Positions 1 to 9,780 of a stretch of DNA of 64,000 nucleotides are shown here, one piece after another. Where the stretch lies: positions 682,001 through 746,000 of the forward strand of contig JAMXDE010000025.1 of assembly GCA_026770025.1 (NCBI GenBank), read 5' to 3'. Both the position numbers and the translations under genes were made by a program. The DNA is from Craspedostauros australis. Its lineage: Eukaryota; Bacillariophyta; Bacillariophyceae; Mastogloiales; Achnanthaceae. How positions within the stretch are numbered: the first letter of the stretch is position 1; every line of letters starts with the position of its first letter. Under the pieces are notes generated by a model. It did not search any database. It was not told the DNA's origin and saw only the letters and a program-made list of their open reading frames with translations.

Positions 1-1587
1 GAGTATTTCGGATCGCTGCGTCATCAACTTGCGCACGAGCTCCGGATTGCGCGCCGCGATGGCCTGGATGTTGCTGGGCATTTGCTGCAGCATATCGGGC
101 GGCACACCGGGGATATGCGGCAGCGGGGTTGTGGTGAGCGGGTGTTCGGCGTACGATGCTTCTTTGGCCAATTCCGAATCGGCGTTGGGTGGTTTCTGCG
201 TGATGACTTGTTGCAGATCCTGAGGCCGCAGTCTGGGCAATTCGGGATCCGAGAGCGTGTACGTTTTGGGTGTCGTGTCTGCATCCGAAAGGGGGTGGTC
301 GCTCATGGAGCTGCTGCTGCGAATCGGTGGCAGCTCGATGCCAAACTTGTTCTTCATGATTGATTGCACGCGTTGCTGTTGCTCTTTCGACATCTCAGAT
401 TCCGTCAAAGGCAGCGGTTGGCCATCACCTGTGCGAGTATGATAGCGCGGATCTTGTTGCATCATGTAAGATGAATAGTTGGCATCGTTGCCTGCGCCAT
501 TCGACGGCGTAGTTGCTTGTGGCATGCCTTGTTCGTTTGCAGGATCCATACTGTCGTGGAAGGACTGGGTAACTTCAATGCCTGTGCTGGTAGCCTGGCC
601 CTCGACATCGCCATGAGGCGACGGATGCTTCAGCATCAGTTCGCGAACCTTCTTGGACAACGACACGGCAGGTCCGTGCGGAATGCCCAGATACTGCATG
701 GACATCTGCCAGCTGCGCAGATGATGCAACGTGGATCCCGTGATGGAATGGTACGACAACTTCTCCAGGACGATATTCATGGCGAGCTGCTCCGACTCGT
801 CGCTCTCGTCCTTGGTATCCCTGGGATTCGTCGGCGCCGTATCGACCGGCTTCTGCGTTGCTTTGGTGGCGATCCATTGCAGCACGTCCTTGTTGCTCCA
901 ATCGTACCAACGACCTTCATCGATCTGTGCGGCCACCGCATCAAACGCGGCGGCGTACCGCGGACTCTCGACGGGCATCCACCAGCTCGTCGACACGATG
1001 CGCGCGGAACCGTGCGTGTCGCCGGACGCGGCGCGTGGCGTGGCCAACGTGCGTTCCAAGTAGATGAGATGCAACCAGATGAGGAGGAAGACGACGATGG
1101 ACATGAGGCCGCGATGGCCAAAGAGACCCGCATTGCCAAAGACGGCATGCTCGATGCACAATCCCAGCAATGCCACCCATGCCGACGGCGCCAGAAAGCG
1201 GATCCACGAGAGGCGCAGATGGTTGTTCAGCGTCCACGACAGCATCGGGTGGGCCTGTTCCATGGCGGCGTTCATCGTCTGCTTGATGTGCCGCAGCAGG
1301 ATGTGGAGGATGTTGCAGGTGAGGATGAGATGGATCCAGATGGTCGCGAGCAGAGCGAACTGCGATGACGTTGCTGCGTTGGCGTTGGAGGCATCCTGGT
1401 CAGCAGCAGCTTCAGCTTCAGCAGCGGCTTGTGTCATCTGCTGATCCAGAGCGGCCACCAGCCAGAAGAGGAGCTGGAAGCAGAGCCGATCACGGTGCTT
1501 CTCGTTGGAAAAGACGACGTCCACGGCAATCGCGATGCCAGACACCAGGATCAGCGGGAATTCATCCTCCAGCAATGAACCTGCCAT
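1..1587 (-). CDS. multi-pass membrane protein with SAM-like domain, 3' end outside window
   Basis: An uninterrupted frame of 529 codons runs from an ATG at 1587 leftwards off the window edge. The first 180 or so residues hold about five hydrophobic stretches (near residues 10-26, 34-46, 76-97, 128-147 and 160-175), so this part is probably embedded in a membrane. Residues about 226-322 read like a sterile alpha motif: WSNKDVLQWI, then an alpha-helical stretch, SITGSTLHHL, and GIPHGPAVSLSKKVREL, matching the family pattern of a DVxxWL start and a late GIP-GPA turn. SAM domains usually mediate protein-protein association. The rest is polar and rich in Gln, Met and Pro. Opposite-strand frames here are shadows. 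SAM call moderate; cellular role unknown. Confidence 0.7.
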   Translation of the reverse strand, partial: MAGSLLEDEFPLILVSGIAIAVDVVFSNEKHRDRLCFQLLFWLVAALDQQMTQAAAEAEAAADQDASNANAATSSQFALLATIWIHLILTCNILHILLRHIKQTMNAAMEQAHPMLSWTLNNHLRLSWIRFLAPSAWVALLGLCIEHAVFGNAGLFGHRGLMSIVVFLLIWLHLIYLERTLATPRAASGDTHGSARIVSTSWWMPVESPRYAAAFDAVAAQIDEGRWYDWSNKDVLQWIATKATQKPVDTAPTNPRDTKDESDESEQLAMNIVLEKLSYHSITGSTLHHLRSWQMSMQYLGIPHGPAVSLSKKVRELMLKHPSPHGDVEGQATSTGIEVTQSFHDSMDPANEQGMPQATTPSNGAGNDANYSSYMMQQDPRYHTRTGDGQPLPLTESEMSKEQQQRVQSIMKNKFGIELPPIRSSSSMSDHPLSDADTTPKTYTLSDPELPRLRPQDLQQVITQKPPNADSELAKEASYAEHPLTTTPLPHIPGVPPDMLQQMPSNIQAIAARNPELVRKLMTQRSEIL

Positions 1588-1933
1588 GGTTGTCAACACT
1601 TGCGGAGTATGGTGCTCTCTCTACCAATGGAAAGAGAGAGAGAGAGAGAGAGAATGCTCGCAATTGCTGTCCAGCCAGAGGGCAATGCAGTGGATGCTAC
1701 TGCGGGCTCGTGTAGTATAATAGTCGACCTCCCTTCTTTCGATTCCCTTCGTTTCGCTCCACTTCGATGGAATTGAATGTGAGTCTCCACTGTTGTGCAT
1801 AGCAACTGCTATGGAGAGCGCCTCTTGTTGCAGCGAGGCCGCAGCTCCAACGCGATCTGGATGCTGATTCACATGTGGGCGTTGGCAACAAAGCAACGCC
1901 TCCTTGACGCCGTTGTTGAAGTTTGCGTACTGA
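1588..1933. other. intergenic, upstream of membrane-protein gene; AG microsatellite
   Basis: No gene is seen. It contains an (AG)n tract at about 1633-1652, a few tens of bases upstream of the start codon on the minus strand, so probably in its promoter or 5' leader. It ends at the copia element, which therefore inserted roughly 350 bp upstream of this gene. Confidence 0.6.
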
Positions 1934-2102
1934 CAAGCAGATACGGACGTTATTACCGGTTATTTGAGCGTTAGACTGGGCACTTGCAGCTGAATCGTAC
2001 GCAGCAGAGTAGAGACCACATGAGAGGTAAATGGCTCGTGCCTTGAGCTCATAATCCGTTGTTTACTTCTAATTCCATGCCTTTTCCCAGTAGGAGAGTT
2101 TG
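1934..2102 (+). repeat. 5' long terminal repeat of element 1 (169 bp)
   Basis: Identical base for base to 8319-8487. It begins CAAGCAGATACGG and ends GAGAGTTTG, so it lacks the canonical TG...CA termini of LTRs; the ends form a short CAA...TTG inverted pair instead. No clear TATA box was seen. Confidence 0.88.
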
Positions 2103-2683
2103 GTTTATCACTGACTCGTCGCTCTTTCTGAGCAATATGAGAGGAACAGCCTGAAGAGGCTACGATAATACTGGAGCTGCAGAATCGTGTAGTATCCGCC
2201 ATGGCCGGCACAGCCTGCGTAGTGCGGCGTCTCCTATGACAATCATGTGCTGATGTATATTGGTCAACATCAGAGGGACGTCAACTCAATGTGACGCAAT
2301 TGCGCGATTGAGTGGCATCGATGGACGCATCGACCATGAGACCAACATGTGATTCCTTGAGTCAACCCGTCCGCTGTGACGGAATAGATCCTGGGTATAT
2401 ACAAAATTCCCGCTTCTCGACTTCACCAGATATGGAAGGAACGCGCAGTAGCACGGAGCTACTTGTGGGATTAGGGCATGACGAGTATTAGAGCAGACAC
2501 GCCTTGTTCCAGCATATGATCTGCTATGTTCTGCTTGTTGGTCTGTTGTTTTTCAGGCATCACGGAATGCATTCGCTTTGCTCACAATTTCCAAATCTCG
2601 CACGATTGAAACACGATTAAACACAAACACAGACACCAACAGCATCAAACAAGACGATATCGCAACATCCAAAGACATCCACG
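2103..2683 (+). other. untranslated leader of element 1
   Basis: About 580 bp between the left terminal repeat and the gag ATG. No coding frame of note. It ends in an A/C-rich stretch (AACACGATTAAACACAAACA region) directly upstream of the gag start, as expected of a 5' leader. Confidence 0.6.
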
Positions 2684-4180
2684 ATGGCAGGAGCAGCAGC
2701 CGAAATCCAAAACTACTTTCGTAATGTGCTACTGTTTCCGGATGACACGATTGGAGAAGCGATCAAGGAGCAGGGAATATCTTCATTTGACGACCTGCTT
2801 TCATTCGACGACGACGATATACAGGCGTTGTGTGAACGCATTCGGAAAGGCAGTGGTTACATCGCAAATCCAGCATACGTACCCTCAAAGCCAGTCTCCG
2901 GGACACCGGTAATGATCCGCAACCCAGGAGTGCCTCTTGGATGGGTATTTGAGATGAGATTGCGGAAGCTTCGCTATCTTCGCTTTCACTACAGCCGCAT
3001 TCAACGATCATTTACTTCATCAGGTGCCACACTATCCCGACTCAACACCGCTTGGACCTTATTCAAAGACGAGAAACGAATCAAAGACAGTGATCCTCTA
3101 CCAACGCCGGAATTACTCACCAAGGTGGACTCAGTCAGAGAGACGCTGGAGGACATCCGCAATTACTTGGACAACACACTTGGGAGTCAAGACATTCCAC
3201 TTGCATACGTTGTTCGACCAGAATCAGAGAAGCCAGAGGACAGAATTCCAGCTGTCACAACATCATTTGGAGAACCAACCATGTTGGACGAACTGATTGA
3301 CCGTGCACCCCATTCCGGTTCCATCTACAAAGCAGACAGAGCAGCAGTTTGGCAAGTTGTTCGAGCTGCAACACACGGTGGTCCTGCGTGGAACTGGGTA
3401 CAGGGCTTCGAGAGATCGAAAGACGGACGAGCAGCTCATCAGGCGCTTGAGCAACACTATCGTGGAGACTCTTTTCAAGCACGCACGAAAGCATCGGCTG
3501 ACAAAACGATCGCAGAGACATACTTCGACGGAAGAGCACGAAACTTCACGTTTGAGATGTACGCACAGCGATTGAATGCAGCCTTTGAAGATCTTGCGCA
3601 GGGAGGTGAACCGCAGATGGAAGAAGCAAAAGTCAGACGTCTTATGCGAGGAATCAGAGACCAACGTCTGTTCCCAGCATGCGAAGTCGTACGAGCAACG
3701 AAAACGTACAAGACCAGCTTTCATCGAACGGTGAACTATCTCGCAGAGTCTCTTGATCAGCGCACTGACACAACAACAAGTCGACGTATTGCAGGGATGC
3801 AAGGCAATAACAGGAAGAACCGAGGCCGCTCAGGTGGTGGTGGAGGCCAAGGCCGGGGTGGCAGGGGCGGACGTGGTAAAGGCGGCGACAAAGGCAAACC
3901 ACAATACAATGCCAACATGAACGTGACCGACAGATATTACGACCGTGAAGAATGGGCAGTCATGTCTGCCGCGCAGCGTGCACGTGCCATTGCACTTCGA
4001 CAAGAACGAGATGCGAGAAGAGGAGTTGCATCAGTTGATACGCAAGGACAGAGCAAACGTCAGCGAACAGATGGTCAGGACGCGACGCCTCCTGTTGCCT
4101 CGGGAAGTGCCTCTGCCGACCAGCGCAAGAGCGGCATCGGGGCATTCATGACACGTCGCAATCAACAAGGCCAATCCTGA
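2684..4180 (+). CDS. copia Gag-like protein (element 1)
   Basis: 498 residues from ATG 2684 to UGA 4178-4180. The central part (about residues 225-370) looks like a retroelement capsid: YFDGRARNFTFEMYAQRLNAAF precedes a helical tail. There is no CCHC zinc knuckle. Instead a Gly/Arg-rich RGG-type segment lies at about residues 376-405 (GRGGRGGRGKGG), a plausible RNA-binding substitute. The protein would package element RNA and form the virus-like particle. Pol follows in the same frame after one stop codon. Confidence 0.82.
   Translation: MAGAAAEIQNYFRNVLLFPDDTIGEAIKEQGISSFDDLLSFDDDDIQALCERIRKGSGYIANPAYVPSKPVSGTPVMIRNPGVPLGWVFEMRLRKLRYLRFHYSRIQRSFTSSGATLSRLNTAWTLFKDEKRIKDSDPLPTPELLTKVDSVRETLEDIRNYLDNTLGSQDIPLAYVVRPESEKPEDRIPAVTTSFGEPTMLDELIDRAPHSGSIYKADRAAVWQVVRAATHGGPAWNWVQGFERSKDGRAAHQALEQHYRGDSFQARTKASADKTIAETYFDGRARNFTFEMYAQRLNAAFEDLAQGGEPQMEEAKVRRLMRGIRDQRLFPACEVVRATKTYKTSFHRTVNYLAESLDQRTDTTTSRRIAGMQGNNRKNRGRSGGGGGQGRGGRGGRGKGGDKGKPQYNANMNVTDRYYDREEWAVMSAAQRARAIALRQERDARRGVASVDTQGQSKRQRTDGQDATPPVASGSASADQRKSGIGAFMTRRNQQGQS
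4178..4180 (+). other. single in-frame UGA separating gag and pol
   Basis: The frame is open from 2684 to 8122 except for this UGA, followed by C (UGA-CAU-GAG). No in-frame ATG lies near the start of pol; the nearest ATG at 4203 is in another frame. UGA-C is known from other systems as a leaky stop context. Either pol is made by stop readthrough, or a CGA codon has mutated to TGA in this copy. Confidence 0.6.
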
Positions 4181-7100
4181 CATGAGGTGGGAGGGCGACG
4201 CCATGCAACGGCGATCAGTCAGTCCCTTCCATCTGAGACACCGAGAGCCGAATTGGACTCACATGCTGACACTTGTGCTTTTGGTCCTACTGCATACATT
4301 GTACACCGAACTACACAGACCGTCACAACATCGCCATTCTTGGACACATTGGGGGACGTCACAAACGTACCAATTGTCACAGCAGCGATTGCGTATGACG
4401 ATCCTGTTTCGTACACCACTTACATCCTCTTCTTTCCTCAATCATTATATTTTGAAACCCTTCCTCATCCGCTATTGTGTCCGCATCAAATGCGCATGGC
4501 GGGTATCATCGTCAATGAGACACCTTTGGTCATGTTACCAGAGGAGAATCGTCATTCATACTCACATTCTATTCTTTCTTCACATCATGATTTGCACATC
4601 CCACTTCAGCTGAACGGAACGGTATCCTATTTTCATATTCGACAACCAACGCGAGACGAGATACAGTCCGACCGAGATTGCGTCCATGTATACATGACAT
4701 CAGATGCATATTGGGATCCATCACAGCTGTCGTCAGGGGACGATGAAGCGGCGATACGTGCGAAGCTTCAAGCAGATCAACAGATGCATATTGAATCACC
4801 GATCAGATACGAGCATGACAATCGAACAATACATCACACGCGTACCTCGAATCGAAAGGGGACGATAACGCCAGAGCAGCTGGCAGCGAGATGGCGAATC
4901 GGAATCGAAGCAGCAAAACGAACACTCGATGTGACAACGCAATTGGCAGTCCGTGATTTCACTACAACGACAGGAACACGTCGACTCAACCCTTATGCGA
5001 TGCAGCTCCGATACCGACGCCTCAATACACAAATGTACACCGACACGATGTTCGCGAAGACAAAGTCCATACGTGGGAACATCTGTGCAATGATTTATTG
5101 TACACCATTTCATTGGGTCAGAGTGTACCCAATGGCGGCAAGGCGAGAGGCCGCGCAGACACTCGATGAGCTATTCAGAGATTACGGCATCCCACACACA
5201 ATGATACCAGACAATGCACGAGAGCTAGTTGAGGGCAACTTCAAGAGCAAACTTCTCAAAGCTCAAGTCTCAATCCGTCCCGTGGAAGCGTATATTCACA
5301 ACCAGAACAAAGCGGAGGCAACGATCCGAGAACTTCGACGTCAATACCGGCGGCTCATGACATCGACGAACACACCTGCATACTTGTGGGATTATTGTTT
5401 TGAGTACTGTGCAGAGATTCGAAGCAACACAGCACTTCAGATATATGATCTACATGGCCAGACACCAACTACAATCCTAACTGGCGATACCACCGACATC
5501 TCACATATCTCAGAATTCGGGTGGTTCGACTTTGTGTGGTACATGAATCTCCAGGGAGCAAACATGAACACAAAACATCTTGGTCGCTACCTCGGTCCGT
5601 CAAAGGCCGTGGGTGAAGCGATGTGCTCGTACATTCTCACATCTTCTGGCGCTGTTGTTTCTAAATCCTCTGTCATTCCTTTATCCGATGTCGACCTCAA
5701 CAGTGAAGCAGTCAAACAACAACAATCCGACTTCATGTCCAATCTACGAAACAAATGGAAAGATCGAATGGAAGGCATCAAGCCAGGGGACGACGGAGAC
5801 GACGTCGACGACACAGCCGAAGACATTGCATTCCTGGAGCAGACTACATCATTGGAACCTTTGATAGAGCCAGCTGACGCCGACGAAGACGCATACGATC
5901 GATACCTGTCTGCTCGAGTCAAGTTGCCTGCGGGTGATGACATCCAATTTGGTACTGTGAAGCGCCGAAAGCGCGATGCAAGCGGGAAGCTGATTGGTCA
6001 CTCACATTCAAATCCACTTCTTGACACGTCCATGTATGAGGTTGAATTTGTCGACGGGCACAGCGAGGTGTTCAATGCGAATCAGATCGCGGAAAATATC
6101 TACGCACGAACAGATGACGACGGATACACAACACTCTTGATGGAGGATATCATCGACCATAAGCGACTCCCAACCGCAGCAACCGCTGATGACAAGACGA
6201 CCACGAAGACGACAAAGGGATGGAAGCTGTGTGTGTTATGGAAAGACGGATCTACATCATGGATTCACTTACGCGATGCCAAGGAGGCTGACCCTGTGAA
6301 GACAGCCGAGTATGCGACCAACAACCAGCTCACCAATGAGCCTGCCTTTCGATGGTGGGTTCCATACACAATGAAGCGGCGCAACCGCATCCTGATGGCC
6401 AACCGCAAACGATACTTCCGACGAAATGAGAAATATGGTCTCGAATTACCAAAGAGCGTCCAACGAGCTCTTGCGATCGACGAGGAGACAGGAACCGACT
6501 TCTGGCGCAAAGCATTGGAGAAAGAGATGAAGAACGTTCGACCAGCTTTCGACATCAAGACAGAAGACACGAAGCCACCAGTCGGATACACCTACATTGC
6601 ATGTCACATGATCTTCGATATCAAAGTTGACCTCACACGAAAGGCGCGACTTGTGGCAGGCGGTCACATGACTGAAGCACCATCCAGCATAACATATGCC
6701 AGTGTGGTGACACGCGAAAGCGTTCGAATCGCATTCCTCTTGGCGGCGCTGAACGACCTCGATGTGCTTGCGGCAGACGTGATGAACGCATACCTCAACG
6801 CGCCATGCCGCGAACGCGTCTACACAACATGTGGACCTGAGTTCGGGGCAGACGCAGGAAAGGTAGCGATAATCTGTTGCGCACTCTATGGGCTCAAGTC
6901 AAGCGGCGCTGCCTGGAGGGCACACCTTGCAGAGACACTGCAGAACTCACTCGGATTCACCTCGTGTCGTGCAGACAGCGATGTTTGGATGAAGCCAGCA
7001 GTTACGAGCGATGGGTCTGAATATTACGAGTACATCCTCGTGTACACTGATGACATTCTGGCGATCTCCAAAGATCCCAGCGCGATACTCTCACACATTG

Positions 7101-8122
7101 GTTCTTACTTCTTTCTCAAACCCGCCTCGATCGGTCCACCAACAACATACCTCGGCTCTACAATCGCTCCATTCCATCTCACAGCAGAACCGGAGCGGCC
7201 GAAGTGGAGCATGGGATCCCAGCGATACGTCCGAGAGGTCACGAAGATGGCGCAGAAATGGCTTGAGGCCCGTGGCGGTAAATTCCGTACCAGCGCGAAA
7301 AGCGTGATACCAAACGGGTACCGACCAGAGCTTGACGCCACCACCCTTTGTGATCCAGAGGAAATGAACTATTATCAACAGCTGATTGGGATCCTGAGGT
7401 GGATTGTCGAGTTGGGGCGGATCGACATATGCTGCGAGACAAGCATGATGTCTTCATACTGTGCTGCCCCCAGAACAGGGCATTTGCGTGTGCTTTTTCA
7501 TATGTTTGCCTATCTTAACTCACATGACCGATCACGTTTGGTGTTCGACGATGCATACGTCAAGAAGAACACCACTCCAACACCAGATTGGGCATCCTTC
7601 TACCCAGACGCACGCGAATTGATACCACATGACATGCCAAAACCAAGAGGCAAAGCAGTCCAGATGACGTGTTTTGTTGATGCAGATCATGCAGGAGATC
7701 AATACACACGACGATCTCGAACAGGTGTTTTACTTTTCTTGAATTCCTCTCCCATCTTATGGTACAGCAAGAAGCAGAATGGAATCGAGACATCGACATT
7801 TGGTTCAGAGTTCACCGCACTCAAGGTCGCCATGGAGATTGTGATTGGCATGAGATACAAGCTTCGAATGATGGGTGTGCCTTTGGAGGGACCGGCTGAT
7901 ATCCGAGTTGACAACCAGAGCGTCGTCTATAACGCATCCGCACCCGAATCACAGCTGAGAAAGAAAGCCAACGCAATTGCATATCACTTTGTCCGAGAGA
8001 ATGTGGCGGCAGGAGTGGCAGTCATCCAATATGAACCATCGGAGACCAACCTGGCTGACATGTTGACCAAGCCACAATCAGGTCCAAGACGACGAGAGCA
8101 ATCACAACACATTCTATTTTGA
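4181..8122 (+). CDS. copia Pol polyprotein: protease, integrase, RT, RNase H (element 1)
   Basis: About 1,313 codons open after the gag UGA. Domains in order (residues counted from 4187): aspartic protease near residue 24 (ELDSHADTCAFG); integrase core with Asp in YTDTMFAKTK, Asp in MIPDNAREL and Glu in NKAEATIREL (about 285-390); reverse transcriptase about 770-1010, with DVMNAYLNAP and the catalytic YTDD at residue 953; RNase H with VDADHAGD, GSEFTALKVA and VDNQSVV (about 1160-1300). No disabling break is seen apart from the upstream UGA. YTDD replaces the usual YVDD. It would be cleaved by its own protease to make the reverse-transcription and integration machinery. Confidence 0.92.
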   Translation, partial: HEVGGRRHATAISQSLPSETPRAELDSHADTCAFGPTAYIVHRTTQTVTTSPFLDTLGDVTNVPIVTAAIAYDDPVSYTTYILFFPQSLYFETLPHPLLCPHQMRMAGIIVNETPLVMLPEENRHSYSHSILSSHHDLHIPLQLNGTVSYFHIRQPTRDEIQSDRDCVHVYMTSDAYWDPSQLSSGDDEAAIRAKLQADQQMHIESPIRYEHDNRTIHHTRTSNRKGTITPEQLAARWRIGIEAAKRTLDVTTQLAVRDFTTTTGTRRLNPYAMQLRYRRLNTQMYTDTMFAKTKSIRGNICAMIYCTPFHWVRVYPMAARREAAQTLDELFRDYGIPHTMIPDNARELVEGNFKSKLLKAQVSIRPVEAYIHNQNKAEATIRELRRQYRRLMTSTNTPAYLWDYCFEYCAEIRSNTALQIYDLHGQTPTTILTGDTTDISHISEFGWFDFVWYMNLQGANMNTKHLGRYLGPSKAVGEAMCSYILTSSGAVVSKSSVIPLSDVDLNSEAVKQQQSDFMSNLRNKWKDRMEGIKPGDDGDDVDDTAEDIAFLEQTTSLEPLIEPADADEDAYDRYLSARVKLPAGDDIQFGTVKRRKRDASGKLIGHSHSNPLLDTSMYEVEFVDGHSEVFNANQIAENIYARTDDDGYTTLLMEDIIDHKRLPTAATADDKTTTKTTKGWKLCVLWKDGSTSWIHLRDAKEADPVKTAEYATNNQLTNEPAFRWWVPYTMKRRNRILMANRKRYFRRNEKYGLELPKSVQRALAIDEETGTDFWRKALEKEMKNVRPAFDIKTEDTKPPVGYTYIACHMIFDIKVDLTRKARLVAGGHMTEAPSSITYASVVTRESVRIAFLLAALNDLDVLAADVMNAYLNAPCRERVYTTCGPEFGADAGKVAIICCALYGLKSSGAAWRAHLAETLQNSLGFTSCRADSDVWMKPAVTSDGSEYYEYILVYTDDILAISKDPSAILSHIGSYFFLKPASIGPPTTYLGSTIAPFHLTAEPERPKWSMGSQRYVREVTKMAQKWLEARGGKFRTSAKSVIPNGYRPELDATTLCDPEEMNYYQQLIGILRWIVELGRIDICCETSMMSSYCAAPRTGHLRVLFHMFAYLNSHDRSRLVFDDAYVKKNTTPTPDWASFYPDARELIPHDMPKPRGKAVQMTCFVDADHAGDQYTRRSRTGVLLFLNSSPILWYSKKQNGIETSTFGSEFTALKVAMEIVIGMRYKLRMMGVPLEGPADIRVDNQSVVYNASAPESQLRKKANAIAYHFVRENVAAGVAVIQYEPSETNLADMLTKPQSGPRRREQSQHILF

Positions 8123-8318
8123 GTTTGTGAGACTGCGCGACAGTACCCATCGGATGGTCGGCTGGGGAGTAACTTCCTGGTGGATGGGATGAGCGCCCTG
8201 TGGTGTCCATTCATGAGGACATGCAGCAGGTACATACCGTACGAATGAATATGAACGAGAGCACCGAAGAGATTGAGACGATCTGACGAGCAGCAGAGCC
8301 ACCGCATATCGAGGGGAC

Positions 8319-8487
8319 CAAGCAGATACGGACGTTATTACCGGTTATTTGAGCGTTAGACTGGGCACTTGCAGCTGAATCGTACGCAGCAGAGTAGAGA
8401 CCACATGAGAGGTAAATGGCTCGTGCCTTGAGCTCATAATCCGTTGTTTACTTCTAATTCCATGCCTTTTCCCAGTAGGAGAGTTTG
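8319..8487 (+). repeat. 3' long terminal repeat of element 1 (169 bp)
   Basis: Identical to 1934-2102, preceded by a purine run (8311-8317) and followed by CTGA, matching the bases before the left repeat. Confidence 0.88.
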
Positions 8488-9780
8488 CTGAGAACAGTTT
8501 CTCAACTCCCGCCCACGTTTTGTCGTGAAAGATTTCATTCGTGTTACGTCAAGAGCACGACCCAACACAACCGACTACTTTGACTTAGTTGGAATTCGTG
8601 TGCTGTCACGAATCAGTGGGGAAAGCCCACTGACGACCGGTTCCGAGGCAAAAGCCCCCTCGAGCGAGTCGACCAATACTTCGAGATGGACATTCTAACT
8701 TTTGATCTTCGATACCTTGTGCCTGTAACAAACAGCTGTCGCCAACGTTCTTGCCGATTATTGGATATGTTTGGATCACAAAAGCTGCAGTGTAGATTCT
8801 GGTATACGTTCTACGTAAGTCCCGAATTACAACAGGAAAAAACAGCATCAACCGTAGTCAAACTCTCCGGACTTCGCTCATGTGCATCTTCCTGTACTCA
8901 TCTTGCCATTGTGGCATAATATATCGTTTATATACGCAATTCTGAAGTTTGGTGGCTGTTACTGTCTTGCTCGGCGAGCACTGATGTGATCCGTCAAGCA
9001 CCTCATCATTCACGGACGCTTTTTGCCTGTGTTTTGTCATGCGCTGCTGTTTCGGTCGCCCCAAACAAGCGTTCCAACCCTCGCTGACGTCACGATGACG
9101 CAAACATTGGAACCTGAGTTCTCCAAACTTGCCACCGAAATGGGGATCCGAGTGGTCAAATATCGTTGCGACTCACTCGGGGGGCTCCTAAAAGCAAGCA
9201 TACCAACACACCATGGCACTCAAACATAATATAGACCACATGATTGTGACCACCTTGGCGATGGAATTCTGAAATGATATCTATTGTACAGATTGAGCCA
9301 AAGAATGCTCAGCGCGGAGACTTCAAAGATGGAGGGTCGAATTTCTTGAAAAAAGAGGCCAGATCCTACCGGACCCCTGTAGAATCCCACGTGTCGCCAA
9401 ACATATCATCAAAACAATACCCGGCTGTCCGTCGTCAGATGGCGAAACCACACCAAGGGGGTCAACAAACACATCGAGATCGATGAGACAGTGGTAACAA
9501 CGAGGTAACGTTAATACTTGCCTGGATGGCCCTGGCTCATAAATTTAGATTGATGCGAAGAGATGTTGGATTGGGTGGGACAAACGGGCCCAAAATGTGT
9601 AGCCAACTGTTGCCAAGCATTGCCAAAAATCGCCAATTATTGGGTCTGTTCGATCGGCACTTGGCCCTGCATTGTGAGGCACGAAAAATCTCATGAGGGA
9701 TGCCTCAACGGCACATCATTTCCAACGAACAATAAACAGAGCATAAGTTTGGCTAGTTGTGTTGGGACAATGGCGCTGCA
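8488..9780. other. intergenic; possible copia integrase fragment
   Basis: No intact gene. A short plus-strand frame at about 9085-9200 reads LEPEFSKLATEMGIRVVKYR followed by CDS, reminiscent of the copia integrase stretch that ends in a CDNG-type motif, so it may be a scrap of another copia element. A cluster of hairpins lies at 8594-8662 (listed separately). The rest shows nothing recognisable. Confidence 0.35.
8594..8662. other. three adjacent inverted repeats (hairpin cluster)
   Basis: Stem 1: ATTCGTG (8594-8600) pairs with CACGAAT (8607-8613). Stem 2: TCAGTGGG (8613-8620) pairs with CCCACTGA (8626-8633) around a GAAAG loop. Stem 3: CGAGG (8644-8648) pairs with CCTCG (8658-8662). All pairing is perfect. 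Function unknown. Confidence 0.5.

Larger units (their letters stand above)
1934..8487 (+). mobile_element. Ty1/copia LTR retrotransposon, complete (element 1)
   Basis: Two identical 169-bp direct repeats (1934-2102 and 8319-8487) bracket gag and pol. The pol order protease, integrase, reverse transcriptase, RNase H is that of Ty1/copia. The bases just outside are CTGA on both sides (1930-1933 and 8488-8491), consistent with a 4-bp target-site duplication. If the repeats end at 2100/8485, the flanks would instead be TACTGA and TGCTGA. A purine run at 8311-8317 lies just before the right repeat, as a polypurine tract should. The sequence after the left repeat (TGGTTTATCACTG from 2101) may be a primer-binding site. 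Identical repeats imply a recent insertion. Confidence 0.9.

Noticed and set aside
517..1368. 283-codon plus-strand frame
   Set aside because: It lies opposite the continuous minus-strand gene with membrane segments and a SAM-like domain; its composition (Arg/His/Asp-rich, no motifs) is that of a shadow.
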